Source: Dehalococcoidia bacterium
Lineage (GTDB): Bacteria > Chloroflexota > Dehalococcoidia > GIF9 > AB-539-J10
Assembly: GCA_023229725.1 (NCBI GenBank)
Contig: JALNYR010000014.1
Span: 1-27,117 of the forward strand
Length of the DNA stretch: 27,117 nt
Reading direction: 5' to 3'
This document shows, piece after piece, positions 1 through 6,096 of the stretch; the first letter of the stretch is position 1; each line of letters starts with the position of its first letter. Under the pieces are notes generated by a model. The model made no database searches. It was not told where the DNA came from and was given only the letters and a program-made list of their open reading frames with translations. A program made the translations under genes and the position numbers.

Positions 1-105
1 CCCATGGTCATCGTCGGAGCGGCCATGCGCAAACTCGTCCACATCGCCTACGGCGTGCTCAAGAGCGGCAGACCTTTCGACCCGTCCATAGCTATGGCAG
101 CTTGA
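1..105 (+). CDS. IS110-family transposase, C-terminal end (partial)
   Basis: Frame 1 is open from the window edge to a TGA at 103-105 and encodes 34 residues. The stretch AAMRKLVHIAYGVLKSG followed by RPFDP matches the very C-terminus of IS110/IS116/IS902-type transposases (transposase_20 domain, a DEDD plus Ser recombinase). The rest of the gene lies left of the window, so I cannot tell whether the element is intact. The sequence just after the stop (TTGACAGGCAAGACGGTATC, from about 103) looks like the non-coding right end of such elements. No terminal inverted repeat can be paired from this side alone. The family call is from memory of the C-terminal motif. Confidence 0.7.
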   Translation, partial: PMVIVGAAMRKLVHIAYGVLKSGRPFDPSIAMAA

Positions 106-183
106 CAGGCAAGACGGTATCTACGGAAGAGATGCGAAGGCGTGGTGGCAGCGGCGACGACCGGCGCGCCGCGACCGCCTGAC

Positions 184-210
184 GGGCGGACACGGAGGTC
201 CGCCCCCAAC
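184..210 (+). repeat. Hairpin repeat copy, outlying (GGGC...GCCC-C(T/C)A(A)C type)
   Basis: Arms GGGCGGAC (184-191) and GTCCGCCC (198-205) pair perfectly around the loop ACGGAG, followed by CCAAC. This is the same unit as the cluster at 912-1767 and lies between the transposase end and the oxidoreductase gene. The last bases (CCAAC instead of CTAC) have drifted. Confidence 0.75.
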
Positions 211-283
211 ACCGCGAACGAATCACGTGTGTGACAGGGGAGCGCCATCGGCTCTCGGGCGCGCGCGGAGGTGCACCAACAGC

Positions 284-895
284 ATGAAGACGTCTGTGAT
301 ACTGGGTCACCCCGACAGAGGCAGCTTCAATCACGCCATTGCGGCGGCCGTCGTTGACGCGTTGCACGACAACGGGCACGAAGTCCGCTTCCATGACCTG
401 TACGCTGAAGGATTCGACGCGCTGTTGCCTGCCGGCGAGATGCCGTCCGGCGCTGCGTTGCCGCCTCAGATTGCGCTGCATTGCCGTGAGATTGCCGAGG
501 CGGACGCCATCGTCATCGTCCACCCGAACTGGTGGGGACAGCCGCCCGCGATCCTCAAGGGATGGATCGACCGGGTCATCCGGCCGGGTGTGGCCTACGA
601 GTTCCTGGAGGGAGATTCCGGACAGGGAGTGCCGCACGGGCTGCTGAAAGCACGGACAGCCATCGTTTTCAACACCGCGAACACGGAGGCAGGCAGAGAG
701 CAGCGCGTGTTCGGCGACCCGCTCGAGACAATCTGGAAGAACTGCATTTTCGGCCTGTGCGGCATCGGCAGCTTCTACCGGAGGACGTTCAGCATCGTCA
801 TCACCAGCACCGAGGACCAGCGACGAGCATGGCTGGCGGAGGTGCGGCAGACGATCCTAGAGCAACTCCCCAGGGCGGCCGGCAGCGGCGCCTGA
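284..895 (+). CDS. Flavodoxin-fold NAD(P)H dehydrogenase (quinone)
   Basis: The 203-residue protein belongs to the Flavodoxin_2 family (MdaB/KefF/NQO-like), FMN- or FAD-dependent two-electron reductases of quinones. It opens with the phosphate-binding strand-loop MKTSVILGHPDRGSFNHA. The family hallmark HPNWWGQPPAILKGWIDRV follows at about residues 84-102, with PGVAYEF after it and a GLL segment near residue 121. I chose the ATG at 284 because GGAGGTG at 267-273 is a good ribosome site 10 bases upstream. An in-frame start at 227 would only add a non-conserved leader. It stands alone between the transposase remnant and the repeat island. The true acceptor cannot be read from sequence. Confidence 0.85.
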   Translation: MKTSVILGHPDRGSFNHAIAAAVVDALHDNGHEVRFHDLYAEGFDALLPAGEMPSGAALPPQIALHCREIAEADAIVIVHPNWWGQPPAILKGWIDRVIRPGVAYEFLEGDSGQGVPHGLLKARTAIVFNTANTEAGREQRVFGDPLETIWKNCIFGLCGIGSFYRRTFSIVITSTEDQRRAWLAEVRQTILEQLPRAAGSGA

Positions 896-1828
896 GGAGA
901 GATCCCACCCCGGGCAGGCATGGGAGCCTGCCGCTACGGGAAACGACGCGGCTGCGTGTGAGTTGCGACGGTGGGCGTCCGGCAATCGGGTGGCGGGCCG
1001 GTGAGACCGGCCCCTGCGGGAGAAGTGCCCGCGGGTGCGAGCGCAAGATATTCCACCTGCCGGGCGGCATCCCCAATACGGGGACACGATGCCCCACTCC
1101 CGTTCACAGCATCCAGGGAATCATGTCCCCGTATGCTTCCGATGGTCTCCCCGCATTTCCGCCCCATCCCGGGCAGGCATGGGAGCCTGCCGCTACAAGA
1201 AACGGCGCGGTTGCGCGTGAGTTGCGACGGTGGGCGGCCGGCAATCGGGTGGCGGGCGGACACAGAGGTCCACCCCTACAGGAAAACAACGCCAACGTTC
1301 GAGGGCGGTGGCGAGTGGAAGCAGCAACGATGGGCATCCGACAATCGGATGGCGGGCGGGCATGGGAGCCCGCCCCTACGTTCGGACAGGGACACCACAT
1401 CAACCCCGCGGGCGGACACAGAGGTCCGCCCCTACAACGGACCACCCACCACACCACAGGCGGGGACAGGTGGTATTCGTAGGGGCGAGACATGTCCCGC
1501 CCGTTGGTCAGCGGAAAGGCGACGTCACGGCGAGCAGGCGGGGGCGACGACGCGAACCAACGAGGTTCGATCGCCAGCCTACGGGCGAGGCATGCCTCGC
1601 CCCTACGGGAGAAGGCGAAGGTGCGTGAGCGACAGCAGTGGGCGGCCGGCAGTCGGATGGCGGCCGGACACAGAGGTCCGCCCCTACGGGAAGCCAGGTC
1701 ACCGCTGAGTATCGGCACCACCGTGTGCGGCGCGCCAGCCTACGGGCGAGGCATGCCTCGCCCCTACGGGAGCAGGCGAAGGTGCGCGTGAACGACGAGC
1801 GCGGGCGGCCGGAAATGGGGCGGGGAAA
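896..1828. repeat. Gene-free island of modular hairpin repeats
   Basis: This 0.93 kb gap holds at least ten hairpins: 912-937, 995-1017, 1171-1196, 1254-1279, 1354-1379, 1410-1435, 1479-1502 (inverted), 1583-1606, 1662-1687 and 1744-1767. Each has an outer stem of the GGGC/GCCC kind and ends in CTAC or CTGC. Inner arms change in step: GGAC/GTCC with loop ACAGAG, GGGC/GCCC with loop ATGGGA, AGGC/GCCT with loop ATGGGA, and GAGGC/GCCTC with loop AT. Several hairpins are joined by a conserved linker containing CCGGCAATCGGGTGGCGG. Reading frames through the island are by-products of the repeats; none has a credible start or family. The array is not periodic and lacks spacers, so it is not CRISPR. 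Nine of the ten copies share one orientation. Confidence 0.85.
1076..1134. repeat. Long inverted repeat inside the hairpin island
   Basis: ATACGGGGACA (1076-1086) and TGTCCCCGTAT (1124-1134) are perfect 11-base arms around 37 bases. An inner pair GATGC/GCATC (1088-1092 and 1109-1113) could extend the structure. It does not follow the GGGC...GCCC-CTAC pattern of the neighbouring repeats, so it is probably a different repeat type inserted in the island. Confidence 0.6.
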
Positions 1829-2566
1829 CTAGAGCTGGAGCACCTTGGAGAGGAAGAGCTTCGTGCGCTCCTTCTCGGGAGCTGAGAAGAGCCTGTCCGG
1901 TGGGCCTTCTTCGACAATCTGGCCCTCGTCCATGAAGATACAGCGGGTAGCCGCGGCACGGGCAAAGCCCATCTCGTGGGAGACGACCACCATCGTCATG
2001 CCCTCGCGGGCCAGCGCCAGCATGACATCGAGCACCTCTTTGATCATCTCCGGGTCGAGCGCACTCGTCGGCTCGTCAAACAGCATTATCTTCGGACTCA
2101 TGGCCAGCGCCCGGGCAATCGCCACGCGCTGCTGCTGTCCACCCGAGAGCTGGTGGGGATAGCAGTCCGCCTTATCCACGATGCCGACCTTGGCAAGGAG
2201 CGCCAGAGCCGTCTCTTTCGACTCAGCCATCGGCCGCCTCCGCACGATGCGCTGGGCCAGGGTGAGGTTCTCCATCACGGTGAGATGCGCGAAGAGGTTG
2301 AAGGACTGGAACACCATGCCAACTTCACGTCGGACGGCGTTGATGTCGCTTGCGGCCTTCAATCGTATTCCATCCACGAAGACGCTGCCGGAGTCGTTCA
2401 CTTCAAGGTGGTTGATGCAACGCAGCAGCGTCGACTTTCCCGAGCCTGAGGGACCGAGTATGACCACGACCTCGCCTATCTGGACGTCGAGGCTCAAGCC
2501 GCGCAGGGCGTGCACATGGCCGAAGTACTTGTGGATGTTCTCAATATGGATGATGGGGTCAGTCAC
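1829..2566 (-). CDS. Polar amino acid ABC transporter, ATP-binding protein (GlnQ/HisP type)
   Basis: This 245-residue ATPase energises uptake of an amino acid through the permease encoded just upstream. Walker A is GPSGSGKST (about residues 38-46). The signature LSGGQQQR, Walker B with D-loop IMLFDEPTSALD and the switch histidine in VVSHEMGFARA are all present. The length fits the GlnQ family. I chose the GTG at 2566, whose bases overlap the permease stop as GTGA and which has a G-rich ribosome site before it; an ATG at 2602 would add 12 residues inside the permease gene. The overlap implies translational coupling. Substrate (glutamine, glutamate, arginine or another polar amino acid) cannot be fixed from the ATPase. 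Confidence 0.92.
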   Translation of the reverse strand: MTDPIIHIENIHKYFGHVHALRGLSLDVQIGEVVVILGPSGSGKSTLLRCINHLEVNDSGSVFVDGIRLKAASDINAVRREVGMVFQSFNLFAHLTVMENLTLAQRIVRRRPMAESKETALALLAKVGIVDKADCYPHQLSGGQQQRVAIARALAMSPKIMLFDEPTSALDPEMIKEVLDVMLALAREGMTMVVVSHEMGFARAAATRCIFMDEGQIVEEGPPDRLFSAPEKERTKLFLSKVLQL

Positions 2567-3447
2567 GAGGTGCCCCCCACTCCCCTCCGCTTCTCGAGCC
2601 ACGCAAGCACTCGGGCAGAGAAGAGGGTCATGACGAGATAGAGCAGGGCAATGAGCGTCCAGACTTCGATGGGGTTGAAGTGAACCGCCATGAACTCGCG
2701 TCCACGACGGGTGAGGTCCGCCACGGCGACGACGCTGACAAGGGAGGTGTCCTTCATCAGCATGATGAACTCGTTGCCCACCGGCGGCAGCACCACGCGC
2801 ATGGCCTGCGGCACAACCACATACCGCATGGCCTGCAGGTAGTTCATCCCCAGGCTCCGCGCCGCTTCCATCTGGCCCTTGTGGATGCTCTGGATGCCGG
2901 CGCGGAATATCTCAGTCATGTACGCGCCGTAGCAGATGACCAGTCCGAGGATGGCGAGGACGATGGCGTTCGCCCGGTACTGGGCCATGGAGGTGATGTT
3001 CAGCGCGACACCGATGCCCTGGATGACGACGGGAGCGGCGAAGTACCACCACATCAGCTGCACCAGCAGCGGGATGCCGCGGACGACCTCAACGTAGAGC
3101 GAGGTGATGACGTAGATGACGCGGTTCTTCGAGATCCTGCCCAGCCCGCCAAGCAGCCCGACAAAGATGATGAAGACGAAGGACGCCAGCGTCAGGACAA
3201 TGGTGACGACCAGCCCGTCGCGGACGAAGATGAGGATGGCCAGATAGGGGTCAGGCCAGGAGGCGATGAGGAAGACGAGGAGGCAGGCAACGGCGGCCAC
3301 GAGCCACCACCACGGGTCGAGCCGGTAGCCAAGAGCAGCGCCATCAACGTGGCTCAGCTGCTCCCGCGTTCGGGCGGCCTGCTCGTCTCGCGTGGGAGGC
3401 CGGGCGGCCGAGCCGCCCGGCTTCCTGGACTGGCTTACTGGTGACAA
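2563..3447 (-). CDS. Polar amino acid ABC transporter, permease (GlnP/HisM type)
   Basis: The 294-residue inner membrane permease has about five hydrophobic segments. The cytoplasmic EAA loop that docks with the ATPase is visible around EAARSLGMNYLQAMRYVVVP, near residues 195-215. The start is unusual: the only sensible codon is TTG at 3447, 10 bases after the binding-protein stop, with AGGTAG as a weak ribosome site. This gives a hydrophilic, Pro/Arg-rich N-terminal tail of about 45 residues before the first membrane segment at WWWLVAAVACLLV, longer than usual. A perfect 10-bp hairpin lies inside this tail at 3399-3421. The stop overlaps the ATPase start. Weak initiation plus the hairpin would make the permease less abundant than the binding protein (inference). 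Confidence 0.9.
   Translation of the reverse strand: MSPVSQSRKPGGSAARPPTRDEQAARTREQLSHVDGAALGYRLDPWWWLVAAVACLLVFLIASWPDPYLAILIFVRDGLVVTIVLTLASFVFIIFVGLLGGLGRISKNRVIYVITSLYVEVVRGIPLLVQLMWWYFAAPVVIQGIGVALNITSMAQYRANAIVLAILGLVICYGAYMTEIFRAGIQSIHKGQMEAARSLGMNYLQAMRYVVVPQAMRVVLPPVGNEFIMLMKDTSLVSVVAVADLTRRGREFMAVHFNPIEVWTLIALLYLVMTLFSARVLAWLEKRRGVGGTS
3399..3421 (-). other. Perfect hairpin within the permease 5' coding region
   Basis: Arms GCCGGGCGGC (3399-3408) and GCCGCCCGGC (3412-3421) close over a three-base loop. In the minus-strand mRNA it lies about 36 bases downstream of the binding-protein stop and covers roughly permease codons 9-17. Binding-protein/permease junctions in other ABC operons often carry stem-loops that protect the upstream message; here the structure has been accommodated in coding sequence. 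Confidence 0.6.
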
Positions 3448-3457
3448 GTGCTACCTG

Positions 3458-4192
3458 CTAGAGCCATTTGTCGGACAGTTCGTCGAACTTGCCCTCGGAC
3501 TTGAGGGCGGCGATGGCGGTGTTCAGTTTGGCGATGATGTCCGCATTGCGCTTGGCAACGGCGATGCCGTAGTACTCATCGGTGAACGTTCCACCGGCTG
3601 TCTTCAGCTTGGTGGGGTTCTCACCCACGTAGCCGAGGGCAACCGGGTTGTCGCAGACGACGGCGACAATCTGCCCGTTCATCAGGTCCTGGAAGGCGAA
3701 TCCGATATCGTCGTAGGTCTTGAGGGTGGCCGCAGCCACTTTCTCAATCTCGAAGGCGCCGGTCGTTCCGATCTGGGCCCCGACCACGCCCGCCAGGTTT
3801 CCCGGCCCCGTGATTTTGGTCTCGTTGATGCCCACGACCACGATCTGTCCCGCCGCGAAGTACGGGTCGGAGAAGAGCATGTCCTTCTTCCGGTCTTCCG
3901 TTATCGTGATGGACGAGATAGCCATGTCGTACGTCCCCTGAGCCATGCCGGTCAGCAGCGGGTCCCAGGCCACGTTGACGAACTCGATGTCGAGGTCGGC
4001 CTTCTCGGCGATGGCCGTCATGACGTCGATATCGAAGCCTTCAATCGCCTTCGTATCAGTGTTGACGAACTCGAAGGGAGGCCAGGTGGCATCAGTCGCA
4101 ACTTGCAGTTTCCCACTCTGCTTGCTGCATCCGGCAGGCACGAGGCCGATGAGCAGCAGTGCGACGAGCAGGAGCCAGGCAGTCCTTTTCAT
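3458..4192 (-). CDS. Polar amino acid ABC transporter, substrate-binding lipoprotein (SBP_bac_3)
   Basis: The 244-residue protein captures the amino acid outside the cell and delivers it to the permease. It has a lipoprotein signal peptide with lipobox PAGC (Cys22). The family 3 core follows: LQVATDATWPPFEFVNT, then GFDIDVMTAIAEKADL, then WDPLLTGMAQGTYDMAISS and TEDRKKDMLFSDPYF. The ATG at 4192 is preceded by AAGGGGGA. As first gene of the operon it is followed within 10 bases by the permease. Membrane anchoring through Cys22 fits a cell without a classical periplasm. Ligand identity is not readable; GlnH, ArtJ, FliY-like and HisJ proteins all look like this. Confidence 0.92.
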   Translation of the reverse strand: MKRTAWLLLVALLLIGLVPAGCSKQSGKLQVATDATWPPFEFVNTDTKAIEGFDIDVMTAIAEKADLDIEFVNVAWDPLLTGMAQGTYDMAISSITITEDRKKDMLFSDPYFAAGQIVVVGINETKITGPGNLAGVVGAQIGTTGAFEIEKVAAATLKTYDDIGFAFQDLMNGQIVAVVCDNPVALGYVGENPTKLKTAGGTFTDEYYGIAVAKRNADIIAKLNTAIAALKSEGKFDELSDKWL

Positions 4193-4308
4193 TCATATCC
4201 CCCTTGTGTGCATATGCCCTGACGACATGCCCCATCGTGACGATTCTCGCCGCCTACCGGCAGGAACGCCGGGGATGGGGACACCTCAGGCAGCGTTGAG
4301 CGCGGATT

Positions 4309-4338
4309 ACTCTAACGGTGTACGGTCGGTCGCGTCAA
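4309..4338 (-). promoter_or_regulatory. Candidate sigma70 promoter of the amino acid importer
   Basis: On the minus strand TTGACG (4338-4333) is followed after 18 bases by TAGAGT (4314-4309). The predicted leader to the binding-protein ATG is about 110 bases. Confidence 0.45.
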
Positions 4339-4407
4339 TACGCCTCGACTGGAAATGACGTGGGCAGCAGCCTGGAACGTCGCGGAGCCCGGCCCCATCC
4401 ACCGGAC

Positions 4408-4433
4408 GGGCGGGCGTGGGAGCCCGCCCCTAC
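4408..4433 (+). repeat. Hairpin repeat copy, outlying (GGGCGGGC type)
   Basis: GGGCGGGC (4408-4415), loop GTGGGA and GCCCGCCC (4422-4429) followed by CTAC. It is nearly identical to the copy at 1354-1379, with one loop difference, and lies between two divergent genes, 2.6 kb from the main cluster. Confidence 0.8.
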
Positions 4434-4481
4434 ATGAGAACCACCGGACGGCAAAGACACGGCCATCGCAGCAATCACACG

Positions 4482-4510
4482 GCTCACCTCCGGCCGTACT
4501 GCGGTAGAAT
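4482..4510 (+). promoter_or_regulatory. Candidate promoter GCTCAC-17-TAGAAT for the CPBP protease
   Basis: TAGAAT at 4505-4510 lies only 9 bases before the ATG at 4520, so transcription would begin within a few bases of the start codon. No Shine-Dalgarno sequence is present, which suggests a leaderless message. GCTCAC sits 17 bases upstream; the same hexamer at the same distance precedes the RhtB-type exporter at 24614. Confidence 0.5.
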
Positions 4511-4519
4511 ACGCGAACG

Positions 4520-5266
4520 ATGACAGACACAGCACGCTCAACGAGGCTCTTCTTCGGCCTGATCCTGGTCGTTGCCGTTCTGGCCGCCGCAAGCACGTTC
4601 CTGCCTCAGGGCTACCCCTCGGGCCTGCCGCAGACGGCCATCCCGCTGTGGCAGATTGCGCTTGCCTCGGCCGGGTCGATACTCCTCTTGTACGGAGGCC
4701 TCGGCTACCTCGGGCTGCGCCTCACACGCAAGCTCGGCTACCCCGACCTGCTGGATGCGCGCGTGACGACGCGGCAGCGTTTCATCGTTCCCGGCTTTGT
4801 CGGACTGTGGCTGGGCCTGATCCTCATCGTGGCCGACAACATCTTCGCCCGATTCCACAACTACGGACCTCTGCCCCATCCCCCGTTCCCCACGTCCATC
4901 GTCGCCTCGCTCAGCGCCGGCATCGGCGAGGAAGTGCTGTTCAGGCTGTTCTTCATCCCGGCGGTCGTCTGGTTCATCTCCCGGGTCATTCTGAAGGGCG
5001 CGCAGGAGAGTGCCGTCTACGTGGTGGCGACGTTCTTCTCGGCCTCGTTCTTCGCCGCCGGCCATGTTCCCTCGGTGATGCTGCTGCTTGGCGTCGACAG
5101 CGTCGAGGCCATCCCGATGGCCCTGCTTTCCGAGATATTCATGCTGAACGGCGCATTGTCGTTCGTAGCGGCGTACTTCCTGCGGACGAGCGGCTACCTT
5201 GCCGCCGCCACGGTGCACACGTCGGCGGACTTCGTCTGGCACGTCCTCTGGGGCTTGCTGCGCTAG
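4520..5266 (+). CDS. CPBP (CAAX-protease and bacteriocin-processing) family intramembrane protease
   Basis: This 248-residue membrane protein has about six to eight hydrophobic segments. The family's catalytic motifs are present: EExxxR as EEVLFR (Glu137, Glu138, Arg142), FxxxH (Phe178, His182) and HxxxD (His233, Asp237). The family includes Rce1-like glutamate intramembrane proteases and bacterial proteins linked to bacteriocin self-immunity or processing; most bacterial members have no known substrate. No peptide or bacteriocin gene is visible nearby. The gene is monocistronic; its stop is 10 bases from the stop of the convergent hydrolase gene. Confidence 0.88.
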   Translation: MTDTARSTRLFFGLILVVAVLAAASTFLPQGYPSGLPQTAIPLWQIALASAGSILLLYGGLGYLGLRLTRKLGYPDLLDARVTTRQRFIVPGFVGLWLGLILIVADNIFARFHNYGPLPHPPFPTSIVASLSAGIGEEVLFRLFFIPAVVWFISRVILKGAQESAVYVVATFFSASFFAAGHVPSVMLLLGVDSVEAIPMALLSEIFMLNGALSFVAAYFLRTSGYLAAATVHTSADFVWHVLWGLLR

Positions 5267-5276
5267 GGCGACCGTC

Positions 5277-6020
5277 CTAGAACCGGTCCTTGCGACGGCG
5301 AATCTCCGCGAACGCATCCACGTCCGAAGCGTGAGGCATGCCCAGCGCGGCCTTCAGGGCCGGGTCGCCGGCGCGCAGGAACGGGTTGGTGGCTCGTTCC
5401 TCCCGAATGGTCGAGGGAACGGCCTGCTTCCCTGCCTCGACGAGAGCCCTCACCTGCTGGAGTCGCTGTCTCACCTCACGGTTGTCCGGCTCCAGCGTGA
5501 GTGCGAACTCGTAGTTCTCCAGCGTGTAGTCGTGCCCGGGGTAGACGCCGGTTTCGCCGGGAAGGGCCGCCAGGACCTCGAGCGAGGCCCACATGGTCTG
5601 CGGGGACCTCGTCAGCAGCCGGCCGCAGCCGCCGACGAACAGCGTGTCCCCGGTGAAGACGTCGCCTGGAGCGCCATCGCCGCCCGGCAGGTAGAGGCAC
5701 ACGGAGTCGGTTGAGTGCCCCGGCGTCCTCAGCACCGTGAACATGAACGAGCCGACCGTGACGCGGTCATCCGAACCCGCATCGGTCTCTCCGGGCTGCA
5801 CGACGTCGCAACTCGTGCCGGCGACGAGTTCTCCGATGCCGGCGATATGGTCGAAGTGACCGTGCGTACACAGCACCGCGAGCAGCTTCGAGCCGGTTGT
5901 GCCGAGATGGCGCAGGACCGGCGACGCTTCGCCGGGGTCGATGACGACGGCCCCGCCGTCACGCTCAAGCACGTACGTGAGATTGTCAGCCAGCGTTCCG
6001 ATTACCGCGACTGAATGCAT
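5277..6020 (-). CDS. gloB: Glyoxalase II-type metallo-beta-lactamase-fold hydrolase
   Basis: The 247-residue protein has the binuclear metal site of hydroxyacylglutathione hydrolases: THGHFDH (His53, His55, Asp57, His58), His102 in TPGHS, Asp125 in FTGDTLFVGGCGRL and His163 in PGHDYTLEN. The C-terminal HAGH-type tail is present as REERATNPFLR and a final RRKDRF. Canonical GloB hydrolyses S-lactoylglutathione in methylglyoxal detoxification. Whether this organism makes glutathione or another thiol is unknown, so the thioester substrate is uncertain. The ATG at 6020 follows GGAGGGGGAGAC; an upstream in-frame start would extend into the divergent promoter. The metal ligands and tail favour GloB over persulfide dioxygenase or YcbL relatives. 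Confidence 0.82.
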   Translation of the reverse strand: MHSVAVIGTLADNLTYVLERDGGAVVIDPGEASPVLRHLGTTGSKLLAVLCTHGHFDHIAGIGELVAGTSCDVVQPGETDAGSDDRVTVGSFMFTVLRTPGHSTDSVCLYLPGGDGAPGDVFTGDTLFVGGCGRLLTRSPQTMWASLEVLAALPGETGVYPGHDYTLENYEFALTLEPDNREVRQRLQQVRALVEAGKQAVPSTIREERATNPFLRAGDPALKAALGMPHASDVDAFAEIRRRKDRF

Positions 6021-6067
6021 GTCTCCCCCTCCGAACTCGCATCGGCTGTCCCCGCGCGCTCCGGCGA

Positions 6068-6076
6068 GTATACAAT
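6068..6076. promoter_or_regulatory. Overlapping divergent -10 elements
   Basis: The AT-rich patch AGTATACAAT gives TACAAT on the plus strand (6071-6076, 21 bases before the ATG at 6097) and TATACT on the minus strand (6073-6068, about 48 bases before the hydrolase ATG at 6020). No convincing -35 element is seen on either side. Simultaneous use by both strands would be mutually exclusive. Confidence 0.45.
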
Positions 6077-6096
6077 ATGGCTTCACGCGTTGCGCC

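Larger units (their letters stand above)
4193..4519. other. Divergent intergenic region, importer operon / CPBP protease
   Basis: This 327-base gap contains no gene I can support. It holds a candidate minus-strand promoter for the importer (4309-4338), a small hairpin CCGGC/GCCGG in the importer leader (4257-4272), one copy of the hairpin repeat (4408-4433) and the plus-strand promoter of the CPBP gene (4482-4510). Confidence 0.6.

Noticed and set aside
896..1828. Many open frames of 60-245 codons on both strands in the repeat island
   Set aside because: They are made of the GC-rich repeats read in different frames (Arg/Gly/Pro-rich, all frames open), overlap each other, and lack consistent starts or recognisable domains.
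896..1828. Possible CRISPR array
   Set aside because: Repeats are palindromic, unevenly spaced, variable inside the arms and partly inverted; there are no equal-length unique spacers and no cas genes.
1976..3444. Long plus-strand frames opposite the ABC transporter genes
   Set aside because: Low-complexity His/Asp/Glu-rich shadows of well-supported minus-strand genes with full ABC motifs.
4520..5266. Bacteriocin or peptide-processing cluster around the CPBP protease
   Set aside because: No precursor peptide, leader motif, ABC exporter of the peptide type or radical SAM enzyme is nearby; the adjacent ABC system is an amino acid importer.
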